The translations under genes were made by a program, and so were the position numbers. 9,543 nt of DNA, taken from an uncultured Polaromonas sp. (GTDB lineage Bacteria; Pseudomonadota; Gammaproteobacteria; Burkholderiales; Burkholderiaceae). The first letter of the stretch is position 1. The number at the start of each line of letters is the position of its first letter. The stretch lies in NCBI GenBank assembly GCA_946479075.1, contig CAMLDT010000134.1, positions 1 through 9,543 on the forward strand. Reading direction: 5' to 3'. Positions 1 through 4,588 of the stretch are shown here, piece by piece. The notes beneath the pieces were generated by a model. The model ran no database searches and was not told where the DNA came from. It saw only the letters and a list, made by a program, of their open reading frames with translations.

Positions 1-253
1 GGTTGTTGTTCAGTCACGGTGCCGGCGCTCGTCTGAAGAAATCGTTTCAGCACAGCCGCCAGACACAAATGACTCTAGGCAACCGCCCCCAGGGGGCCGT
101 GTCGGACGCCATTGATCTTGTTGTAGGACAGCAGGGAGGTACAGCAGGGAGGTGCAGCGCCGTTGCGGCTTGTCCTACAAAAAAAGCAGAAGCCTTCTCC
201 ACGCCGGCACCCTGCAAGCTGTTTTGATGACTTTTATTTTTCAGGAGTACGCC
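1..253. other. Leader/intergenic region upstream of the small-protein/SDR pair
   Basis: I see no convincing gene in this stretch. The open frames that cross it lack a ribosome-binding site and recognisable protein character. It holds a long-armed dyad with a 13-bp tandem duplication inside it (annotated separately), a short GCCCCC-A-GGGGGC palindrome at 85-97, and an A/T-rich run at about 221-242 just before the AGGAG ribosome-binding site of the next gene. No clear sigma-70 promoter could be assigned, although the transcript of the next genes should start here. Confidence 0.5.
121..180. repeat. 10-bp perfect inverted repeat enclosing a 13-bp tandem duplication
   Basis: TTGTAGGACA at 121-130 is the exact reverse complement of TGTCCTACAA at 171-180. 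Between the arms, ACAGCAGGGAGGT occurs twice back to back (128-140 and 141-153), the first copy sharing three bases with the left arm. The 40-base spacing is long for a simple operator. The unit could be a mobile repeat remnant, a two-site regulator target, or an RNA stem in the leader of the downstream genes. No T-run suitable for a terminator follows. Confidence 0.6.
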
Positions 254-436
254 ATGCCCCAAGGAGACAAGACCGCTTACACCGACAAGCAAAAACGCCA
301 GGCCCGGCACATTGAAAAAACGTATGAAAAAAAAGGCCTGTCCTCCGACACCGCCGAGGCCCGCGCATGAGCCACGGTCAACAAATCCGACGGTGGGGGT
401 AAAAAGTCCGGCGCCGGCAAAAAGGGTGGGGATTAG
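254..436 (+). pseudogene. 'Plasmid stabilization'-like small protein, interrupted by an in-frame TGA
   Basis: The start ATG has a good ribosome-binding site, AGGAG at 243-247, six bases upstream. The first 38 codons give a charged protein beginning MPQGDKTAYTDKQKRQ and ending TAEARA, followed by TGA at 368-370. The same frame continues with ATVNKSDGGGKKSGAGKK and ends at TAG (434-436). From memory, homologues of about 60 residues annotated 'plasmid stabilization protein' read through this point as RAWATVNK...GGGKKSG, so the TGA replaces a conserved TGG tryptophan codon. With Trp restored the product would be 60 aa, the usual length. The role of the family is poorly known, and a true plasmid function is doubtful because the family is common on chromosomes. 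The SDR gene starts two bases after the TAG, so the two were probably translated together. Possible explanations are a recent nonsense mutation, a sequencing error, or a functional 38-aa product; read-through is less likely. Confidence 0.75.
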
Positions 437-438
437 GC

Positions 439-1455
439 ATGCGCGCAGCAGCAGCAAAGAAAACCGCGGTAGCAGCGAAGACGCCGCGCAAGGCATCGGC
501 CACCGCGCAAACCCAGCGTGCCATCCAGGCGCGCCAGGACGGGCGGGATGCGGCCAGGCCGAAAAAATCGCCATCCCAAAAAGCGGTGCAGGCCGGGGCC
601 CGGGTCCAGCCTGTCACGCCCTTGCCTGCCCAGCATTTGCGCAAGCCGGGACGGCAGGCCGACATGGCCTTGCAGCCCAACTTCATGGCGCCCTCGTATG
701 AGGGCAGCAACAAGCTGCGCGGCAAGGTGGCCCTCATCACCGGCGCCGATTCCGGCATCGGCCGCGCCGTGGCCGTGCTGTTTGCGCGCGAAGGCGCGGA
801 TGTGGCCGTAGCCTATCTCGACGAGCACGAGGACGCGCGCGAGACACGGCGTTGCGTGGAGGCCGAAGGCCAGCGATGCGTGCTGATTCCGGGTGACGTC
901 AAGAAGCCGGCCTTTGCCCGCAAGGCGGTGCAACACACGCTCAAGGCCTTGGGCCAGCTCGACATCCTCGTCAACAATGCGGCCTTTCAGGAGCACGCCA
1001 AAGGACTGGAACAACTGGACGATGCACGCTTCGAGGAAACCTTTCGCACCAACATTTTTGGTTACTTTCACATGGCCAAAGCCGCGCTGCCGCATTTGCG
1101 CAGCGGCGCCTGCATCATCAACACCGGCTCGGTCACCGGGCTGGAAGGCAGCGCCCAGCTGCTGGACTATTCGGCGACCAAGGGCGCGATCCACGCCTTC
1201 ACCAAATCGCTGGCGAGCAACCTGATGGACAAGGGCATACGTGTCAACGCGGTGGCGCCCGGCCCGGTCTGGACGCCGCTGAACCCGGCCGACAAGGCGG
1301 CGAAAGACATCACCAGCTTCGGCAAAAAAACCGACATGAAGCGGCCGGCACAACCGGAGGAAATTTCCCCGGCCTATGTCTTCCTGGCGGCGCCGGTGTG
1401 CGCGGGCTACATCACCGGCATCGTGCTGCCCATCACCGGCAGCGTCGGCGCCTGA
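439..1455 (+). CDS. YghA-like short-chain dehydrogenase/reductase with basic N-terminal extension
   Basis: This 338-aa protein has a complete classical SDR core of the extended YghA/general-stress-protein-39 type, NAD(P)-dependent oxidoreductases thought to act on aldehydes or alcohols. Visible motifs are the nucleotide-binding TGADSGIG (101-108), NNAA (179-182), Asn205, and the catalytic Ser231 with Tyr244 and Lys248 of YSATK. The PG motif lies at 274-275. The segment YEGSNKLRGKVALITG (87-102) is typical of this subfamily. Residues 1-50 are a low-complexity Ala/Lys/Arg tail resembling histone-H1-like sequences, which I would not expect from the usual length of about 290 aa. ATG 439 has a G-rich GGTGGGG stretch about seven bases upstream, inside the end of the preceding small gene, suggesting coupling. 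No closer internal start is obvious. The C-terminus (PITGSVGA) is complete. Substrate unknown; a stress or detoxification role is inference. No clear terminator follows. Confidence 0.9.
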   Translation: MRAAAAKKTAVAAKTPRKASATAQTQRAIQARQDGRDAARPKKSPSQKAVQAGARVQPVTPLPAQHLRKPGRQADMALQPNFMAPSYEGSNKLRGKVALITGADSGIGRAVAVLFAREGADVAVAYLDEHEDARETRRCVEAEGQRCVLIPGDVKKPAFARKAVQHTLKALGQLDILVNNAAFQEHAKGLEQLDDARFEETFRTNIFGYFHMAKAALPHLRSGACIINTGSVTGLEGSAQLLDYSATKGAIHAFTKSLASNLMDKGIRVNAVAPGPVWTPLNPADKAAKDITSFGKKTDMKRPAQPEEISPAYVFLAAPVCAGYITGIVLPITGSVGA

Positions 1456-1490
1456 CCGCTGTCCTGAGGGTTCTTGAAGGTTCTTTGGAA

Positions 1491-1500
1491 TTCTTAAGAA
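1491..1500. repeat. 10-bp perfect palindrome after the SDR gene
   Basis: TTCTTAAGAA at 1491-1500 is its own reverse complement. It follows two near-repeats of GGTTCTT (starting at about 1469 and 1479). It has no loop, so it is a poor terminator; it could be a protein-binding site or chance in an A/T-rich patch. Confidence 0.3.
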
Positions 1501-1510
1501 AAATCAGCCC

Positions 1511-1554
1511 CCAGCCCCCGTCCAGCAAGCGCAAGCAGCTATCAATTAGATAGC
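1511..1554 (+). repeat. Comamonadaceae-type intergenic repeat, copy 1
   Basis: The block reads CCAGCCC, 11 variable bases, GCGCAAGC, AGCTAT, 6 variable bases, GATAGC. The end forms a GCTATC-AATTA-GATAGC hairpin (1538-1554). It matches the reverse complement of 4440-4483 without gaps, identical at 32 of 44 positions by my manual count. I recall similar sequences scattered between genes in Polaromonas, Rhodoferax and Acidovorax genomes; that recollection was not checked. It lies between the SDR and kdgK genes. Confidence 0.75.
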
Positions 1555-1560
1555 GTAGTC

Positions 1561-1584
1561 AGGGTGCTACGATCTGCGCACCCT
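1561..1584 (+). promoter_or_regulatory. Stem-loop upstream of kdgK
   Basis: AGGGTGC (1561-1567) pairs with GCACCCT (1578-1584) around a 10-base loop, ending 21 bases before the kdgK ATG. There is no T-run, so it is not a typical terminator. It may be an operator or a leader RNA structure. No promoter hexamers stood out nearby. Confidence 0.35.
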
Positions 1585-1605
1585 GCACTTTGCGCACACA
1601 CAAGC

Positions 1606-2550
1606 ATGACCCCTGCCCTGGATGTTGTCACTTTTGGCGAAGCCATGATGCTGCTGATCGCCGGCCAGCCGGGGCCCCTGGAAAACGCCGAGTCCTTCCA
1701 CAAACGCACGGCCGGCGCAGAGACCAATGTCGCCATCGGTCTGGCCCGCCTTGGCCTGAAGGTCGGCTGGGCCAGCCGCCTGGGCACCGACATGATGGGG
1801 CGCTACCTGATTCGCGAGATGAAGGCTGAAGGCATCGACTGTTCACGCGTTGCGCTGGATGCCGGCCGGCCCACCGGCTTCATGATCAAGGGCAGCGTCA
1901 GCGACGGCAGCGACCCGCCGATTGAATACCACCGCAAGGGCTCGGCCGCCAGCCACATGGGCGCCGCAGACATTGACAGCGCCTGGTTGCTGTCGGCGCG
2001 CCACCTGCACGCCACCGGTGTGTTCCCGGCGGTCTCGGCGACCACCCTGCCGCTGGTCCGCGAAGCCATGGACAGCATGCGCGCAGCCGGCCGCACGGTG
2101 TCCTTTGATCCAAACCTGCGCCCTGCGCTGTGGGCTTCGCAAGCCGTGATGGTGGAGACGCTCAATGAGCTGGCGGCACGCGCGGACTGGGTGCTGCCCG
2201 GGCTGGAAGAAGGACGGCTGCTGACCGGGGAATACAGCGCAGAAGGGATTGCACGTTTTTACCGCGCGCGCGGGGCCCGGCTGGTGGTGGTCAAGCTGGG
2301 CGCGCAAGGCGCGTATTTTGAGGGCGAGGACGGCACCGGCCACGTCCCGGGCTTCCCGGTGGCGCAGGTGGTGGACACCGTGGGTGCCGGCGACGGTTTT
2401 GCCGTGGGCGTGATCAGCGCGCTGCTGAGCGGGCTGGACGTGCCCGCCGCGGTGCGGCGTGGCGCCTGGATAGGCGCGCGGGCCGTGCAGGTGCTGGGTG
2501 ACAGTGAAGGCTTGCCGACCCGCGGCCAGCTCGATGCTGCGGGTCTTTGA
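1606..2550 (+). CDS. kdgK: 2-dehydro-3-deoxygluconokinase (KDG kinase), PfkB family
   Basis: This 314-aa protein should phosphorylate 2-keto-3-deoxygluconate with ATP to 2-keto-3-deoxy-6-phosphogluconate, which feeds the Entner-Doudoroff aldolase. PfkB features are clear: N-terminal VVTFGEAMMLL (7-17), the GAETNVA substrate loop (37-43), YHR (108-110) and FDPNLRP (168-174) positioned like the sugar-acid-binding residues of characterised KDG kinases, VVKLGAQGA (228-236), and the signature DTVGAGDGFAVG (257-268) with catalytic base Asp263. The length matches the family (about 310 aa). ATG 1606 is chosen because family homology starts directly after it; an upstream in-frame GTG at 1564 would add 14 unlikely residues. 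The ribosome-binding site is weak. It stands alone on the + strand with no other Entner-Doudoroff gene in the window and faces a convergent cluster. Another PfkB sugar kinase is possible, but the motifs favour KDG. Confidence 0.9.
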   Translation: MTPALDVVTFGEAMMLLIAGQPGPLENAESFHKRTAGAETNVAIGLARLGLKVGWASRLGTDMMGRYLIREMKAEGIDCSRVALDAGRPTGFMIKGSVSDGSDPPIEYHRKGSAASHMGAADIDSAWLLSARHLHATGVFPAVSATTLPLVREAMDSMRAAGRTVSFDPNLRPALWASQAVMVETLNELAARADWVLPGLEEGRLLTGEYSAEGIARFYRARGARLVVVKLGAQGAYFEGEDGTGHVPGFPVAQVVDTVGAGDGFAVGVISALLSGLDVPAAVRRGAWIGARAVQVLGDSEGLPTRGQLDAAGL

Positions 2551-2559
2551 AGCCAAATA

Positions 2560-2590
2560 GGCAGCCAGCCCACGCGCAACGGGCGCTGCC
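2560..2590. terminator. Stem-loop between convergent kdgK and micro-operon
   Basis: GGCAGC (2560-2565) pairs with GCTGCC (2585-2590), and after a two-base bulge GCCC (2568-2571) pairs with GGGC (2581-2584), leaving a nine-base loop. On the - strand it is followed by TATTTGGCTT, a weak U-rich tract. It sits 9 bases after the kdgK stop and 48 bases past the last small - strand gene, the right place for a shared terminator. The poor T-run keeps confidence moderate. Confidence 0.45.
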
Positions 2591-2638
2591 AGCTCCTGAA
2601 AAGTGAGCAAGCGGACTCGCCAGCGGCCGTGCAGCAGC

Positions 2639-2830
2639 TCAGTTGCCCAGCGGCGGGCGCGTGGTTTCTGCAGGCTCTTCCATGTCCGGATTGACGAGGG
2701 AACCGGGATCCATGTCCTCGTCACGCGGGCTGGACACGTGGTCTTGCGACGGGTTCGGTTGCGGTGTGGAGGGCTGGGCCGAAGAATGCTTCGGGCTTTC
2801 CCGGCTTTCGGGTTGGGGATCGGCAAGCAT
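2639..2830 (-). CDS. Small acidic proline-rich protein (63 aa), unknown
   Basis: This 63-aa protein starts MLADPQPESRESPKH and ends TTRPPLGN. It is 13/63 proline, rich in Ser, Gln, Asp and Glu, almost free of aromatic or large hydrophobic residues, and so predicted to be disordered. It has no signal peptide or membrane segment. The chosen ATG (2830) has AGGA seven bases upstream (TCAGGACAGCCCC-ATG). A longer frame would run upstream into the preceding gene and add an Arg/Cys-rich segment that looks like an out-of-frame shadow. It starts 13 bases after the stop of the 34-aa gene and is the last of four small genes on this strand. I do not recognise a family. A stress-related or hydrophilin-like role is speculation. 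Confidence 0.6.
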   Translation of the reverse strand: MLADPQPESRESPKHSSAQPSTPQPNPSQDHVSSPRDEDMDPGSLVNPDMEEPAETTRPPLGN

Positions 2831-2843
2831 GGGGCTGTCCTGA

Positions 2844-2948
2844 CTACATGGGTTGCGGCGTCGGCTGCACCTGACCGGGATTGGGCGGCGGCGACAGCGG
2901 CTGCACGGGTTCCGGCGGCGGCACATTGGGGTCAGTGGCCATGGTCAT
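2844..2948 (-). CDS. Proline-rich 34-aa peptide, unknown
   Basis: The frame starts MTMATDPNVPPPEPVQP and ends QPTPQPM-TAG. 13 of 34 residues are proline, so it would be an extended, unfolded peptide. Its ATG overlaps the stop of the upstream 99-aa gene as ATGA (2945-2948), typical of translational coupling. A second in-frame ATG two codons later (2942) is an alternative start. An AAGG four bases upstream is a weak ribosome-binding site. The tight packing between two other small genes on the same strand supports it being expressed; the composition alone would not. The family is not recognised, although I recall short proline-rich proteins of similar style in Burkholderiales. Confidence 0.5.
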   Translation of the reverse strand: MTMATDPNVPPPEPVQPLSPPPNPGQVQPTPQPM

Positions 2949-3244
2949 TTGCCTTGGGGTTTGTTGCTGGCAGGCTCGACCGGCTTGTCCAGTTCGCGGA
3001 TCATGCCCTCGCCTTCACGATCACGGCCGTCTGACGGTATGTCGCGCTCGCCGGTGTTGAGTTCCGGCTCCTCGTCGAAGGATGGGGTTTGACGGGTGGC
3101 GGGGCGCGCCGCAAAAGCGGAGGGGTTACGCTCGCCCCCGTTGCGGCCTGCATCGGCCGGCAGGGGCGGGGTCGGGTCGGTGTTGCTGTCGTCGCCCGGC
3201 GGCACGGTGTCTTCCTGGGGTGCGGTTTGCGGTTCGGCGTGCAT
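2945..3244 (-). CDS. Acidic, proline/glycine-rich disordered protein (99 aa), unknown
   Basis: This 99-aa protein starts MHAEPQTAPQEDTVPP and ends EPASNKPQGK. By manual count it has 16 Pro, 21 Asp/Glu, 11 Lys/Arg and 9 Gly, with hardly any bulky hydrophobic residues, so it should be soluble and largely disordered with a net negative charge. The start is well supported by GGAGG five bases upstream of ATG 3244. It lies 28 bases after the 53-aa membrane-protein gene and overlaps the 34-aa gene by four bases, so the cluster is likely one transcript. There is no signal peptide and no recognised domain. The composition resembles bacterial hydrophilins or LEA-like proteins, but that is an analogy, not a family assignment. 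Confidence 0.65.
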   Translation of the reverse strand: MHAEPQTAPQEDTVPPGDDSNTDPTPPLPADAGRNGGERNPSAFAARPATRQTPSFDEEPELNTGERDIPSDGRDREGEGMIRELDKPVEPASNKPQGK

Positions 3245-3272
3245 GCTTGCCTCCGTGCGTTACAGCCCTGCT

Positions 3273-3434
3273 CTACATTCCCGCGACCAGCAGGATGGGC
3301 GCCGTATCGGTCACCACCGCTGCGGCTGCCGCCATGCTGGCGCACACGGTGGTGAAGTAGGCCAGGTAAGCCGCCACCAGACGGCGTGCGCGGCGCGGTT
3401 TGGCAGGACGGTTTTGCGGTGTGAGCAGTTTCAT
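3273..3434 (-). CDS. Small basic/hydrophobic membrane protein (53 aa), unknown
   Basis: This 53-aa protein begins MKLLTPQNRPAKPRRARR, a strongly basic N-terminus, followed by a hydrophobic segment at about 19-41 (LVAAYLAYFTTV then an Ala-rich run) and a second hydrophobic tail, APILLVAGM. This fits one inner-membrane helix with a cytoplasmic basic N-terminus, or possibly a hairpin. ATG 3434 is chosen because AAGGA lies six bases upstream; the in-frame ATG at 3461 has no ribosome-binding site. It is the first gene of the four-gene small-protein cluster, 28 bases before the 99-aa gene. A candidate promoter lies about 50-80 bases upstream. No family recognised. It could anchor or partner the disordered proteins, which is speculation. 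Confidence 0.6.
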   Translation of the reverse strand: MKLLTPQNRPAKPRRARRLVAAYLAYFTTVCASMAAAAAVVTDTAPILLVAGM

Positions 3435-3484
3435 GGCGCATCCTTGATTGAATGCCTCCATGATGATCAGGCGCGCCCGCCGGG

Positions 3485-3515
3485 CTTATAGGTTGCGATG
3501 CCCTGTTCCTGTCAG
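3485..3515 (-). promoter_or_regulatory. Candidate sigma-70 promoter of the small-protein cluster
   Basis: On the - strand CTGACA (3515-3510) resembles the -35 box TTGACA (5 of 6), and TATAAG (3490-3485) resembles the -10 box TATAAT (5 of 6), with a 19-base spacer, slightly longer than ideal. It would give a leader of about 45 bases before ATG 3434. The -35 box lies inside a perfect palindrome, suggesting regulation. Confidence 0.45.
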
Positions 3516-3531
3516 CCGCGGGCTGACAAGG
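3508..3531. promoter_or_regulatory. 19-bp palindrome over the -35 box (possible operator)
   Basis: TGTCAGCC (3510-3517) and GGCTGACA (3521-3528) are perfect inverted repeats around GCG, and flanking CC/GG can extend the stem with a one-base bulge. It overlaps the candidate -35 element of the small-protein cluster. It also lies 36 bases beyond the stop of the ZIP gene on the same strand, so it might be its terminator, but no T-run follows; an operator or a processed stem is more likely. Confidence 0.4.
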
Positions 3532-3550
3532 CAGTCCGCCGGTCGGACAA

Positions 3551-3572
3551 CAGTGTGGCGCCAGTGTGGCGC
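3551..3572. repeat. 11-bp tandem repeat at the end of the ZIP gene
   Basis: CAGTGTGGCGC occurs twice in direct tandem (3551-3561 and 3562-3572), and a partial third unit (TAGTGCG) follows inside the gene. The second copy includes the last base of the ZIP stop codon, so a slippage event seems to have copied the sequence around the 3' end of that gene. Confidence 0.5.
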
Positions 3573-4474
3573 TAGTGCGAATGCGCCAGTCCGCTCACCA
3601 CGGTGACCAGCGCGATGCCGACCCCCAGCCAGGCGATCTGCGCAAAGGTTTCGCGCGGGTTGAGGCGCTTTTGCAACTGCGGGATCAGGTCTGCCAGCGC
3701 CACATACACAAAGCTGCTGGATGCCACCACCAGGAAATAAGGCAGCCAGCCGTGCAGCATGTCCACCAGCGCATAACCAACCAGCCCGCCCAGCGCAGTC
3801 ACCGCGCCGGCCAGCGACACCTTGACCAGCGCCGCGCGCTGGTTGCTGGAGCTCTGGCGCAGCACGACCAGGTCACCCATGTGATGCGGAATCTCGTGGG
3901 CCAGCACCGCCAGCGCCGTGACCACACCCAGCCGCATGTCGGCCACAAACGCCGAGGCAATCAGGATGCCGTCGCCAAAGGCATGCACGCTGTCGCCGGT
4001 CAGCACTGCCCAGCTGCCGGATCTGGCGGGATGGCCGTGATGGTGGTGGTGGTGGTGCCCATGTGCAGGCTCCAGCGGACTCGGCGAGGTGTGCACCCGC
4101 TCGGCCCGCAGGGAATTGGCAGTGCGCACCGGCGCCAGCAGCTCGCCCGGGTCAGCTGCCTCACCGTGCGAATCATGGTGTTCGTGGCCGTGGTGGTATA
4201 GCTCGGCCTTGTCGAGCAGGAAGAAAAACACCAGCCCGACCAGCAGCGTCGCAAACAGCGCCTGCGCGCCGACCTGGCTTTCGAAAGCCTCGGGCAGCAA
4301 ATGCATGAAGGCGGTGGCCAGCAAGGCGCCCGCCGCCAGGCTCAGCATGTGGGTGGTGTAGCGCGCCAGGATGCCAAAACTGAGCAGCGCGGCCAGCCAC
4401 ACGCTGCCAATGCCGGCGGCCAGGGTGCCGGCCAAAATTGCTATCAATGTCATAGCTGCTTGCGCCCGATCCAT
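3572..4474 (-). CDS. ZIP-family divalent metal transporter
   Basis: This protein of about 300 aa is an inner-membrane transporter of the ZIP family (zinc, iron or manganese uptake into the cytoplasm). About eight hydrophobic helices are visible (roughly 9-32, 40-62, 68-88, 156-178, 183-205, 214-238, 243-265, 278-297). The long loop 94-150 between helices 3 and 4 is His-rich, with HHGHEHHDSHG and a run of seven His (140-146). Helix 4 carries DSVHAFGDG (161-169) and helix 5 carries HEIPHHMGD (193-201), the metal-site motifs, though the usual Asn after the helix-4 His is Ala here and the usual Glu at 198 is His. Two starts are possible: ATG 4474 (used here) and ATG 4453 (Met8), which fits the usual N-terminus better. 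Neither has a good ribosome-binding site and both lie inside a repeat copy. Tandem terminators separate it from the upstream hydrolase gene. The transported ion cannot be told. Confidence 0.88.
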   Translation of the reverse strand: MDRAQAAMTLIAILAGTLAAGIGSVWLAALLSFGILARYTTHMLSLAAGALLATAFMHLLPEAFESQVGAQALFATLLVGLVFFFLLDKAELYHHGHEHHDSHGEAADPGELLAPVRTANSLRAERVHTSPSPLEPAHGHHHHHHHGHPARSGSWAVLTGDSVHAFGDGILIASAFVADMRLGVVTALAVLAHEIPHHMGDLVVLRQSSSNQRAALVKVSLAGAVTALGGLVGYALVDMLHGWLPYFLVVASSSFVYVALADLIPQLQKRLNPRETFAQIAWLGVGIALVTVVSGLAHSH

Positions 4475-4483
4475 AAGGGCTGG
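4440..4483 (-). repeat. Comamonadaceae-type repeat, copy 2, overlapping the ZIP start
   Basis: Read on the - strand it has the same ungapped layout as copy 1: CCAGCCC (4483-4477), 11 variable bases, GCGCAAGC (4465-4458), AGCTAT, 6 variable bases, GATAGC (4445-4440). Both possible ZIP start codons and roughly the first 12 codons lie within it, so the repeat has become leader and coding sequence. Confidence 0.75.
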
Positions 4484-4497
4484 AGCCCGAAAACGTT

Positions 4498-4523
4498 ATA
4501 TAAAACCGCCGGCCGCCCGGCGG
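4498..4523 (-). terminator. Second tandem terminator after the hydrolase gene
   Basis: CCGCCGG (4506-4512) and CCGGCGG (4517-4523) form a perfect 7-bp GC stem with a CCGC loop (GCGG on the - strand). On the - strand it is followed by TTTTATATAA. It lies just past the first terminator, making a double stop between the hydrolase and ZIP genes. The A/T-rich tail could also serve as a -10 region for ZIP, but no matching -35 box is seen. Confidence 0.55.
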
Positions 4524-4530
4524 CGCACAG

Positions 4531-4562
4531 AAAAAGCCGCCGCACATTGCTGTGGGGCGGCT
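4531..4562 (-). terminator. Rho-independent terminator of the hydrolase gene
   Basis: On the - strand AGCCGCC, a C-C mismatch, CACA, the tetraloop GCAA, TGTG and GGCGGCT form an 11-pair stem directly followed by TTTTTC. It starts 26 bases after the TAA of the hydrolase gene. The stem, GNRA-type loop and T-run together make this the best terminator in the window. Confidence 0.85.
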
Positions 4563-4588
4563 GCTTGCCGGGCGGCTTGAAGTTTAAT

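Noticed and set aside
85..97. GCCCCC-A-GGGGGC palindrome as a terminator
   Set aside because: A one-base loop cannot fold into a hairpin of this length, and no T-run follows.
3..227. Open + strand frame of 74 aa at the left edge
   Set aside because: No ribosome-binding site, no recognisable protein character, and it runs through the dyad and tandem duplication.
433..1353. 306-aa frame antisense to the SDR gene
   Set aside because: It mirrors the third-position GC bias of the SDR gene, which has full family motifs; the antisense product is His/Arg/Gly-rich without any family pattern.
1843..2826. 327-aa - strand frame across kdgK and part of the small-gene cluster
   Set aside because: Arg/His-rich shadow of kdgK with no domain; its 5' part overlaps the well-supported 63-aa frame.
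3001..3441. 146-aa - strand frame overlapping the 53- and 99-aa genes
   Set aside because: Out of frame with two small genes that have good ribosome-binding sites, and its Arg/Pro/Cys-rich composition is typical of a shadow.
3535..3549. GTCCG...CGGAC inverted repeat as a second operator
   Set aside because: Only five bases per arm in GC-rich DNA; easily expected by chance.
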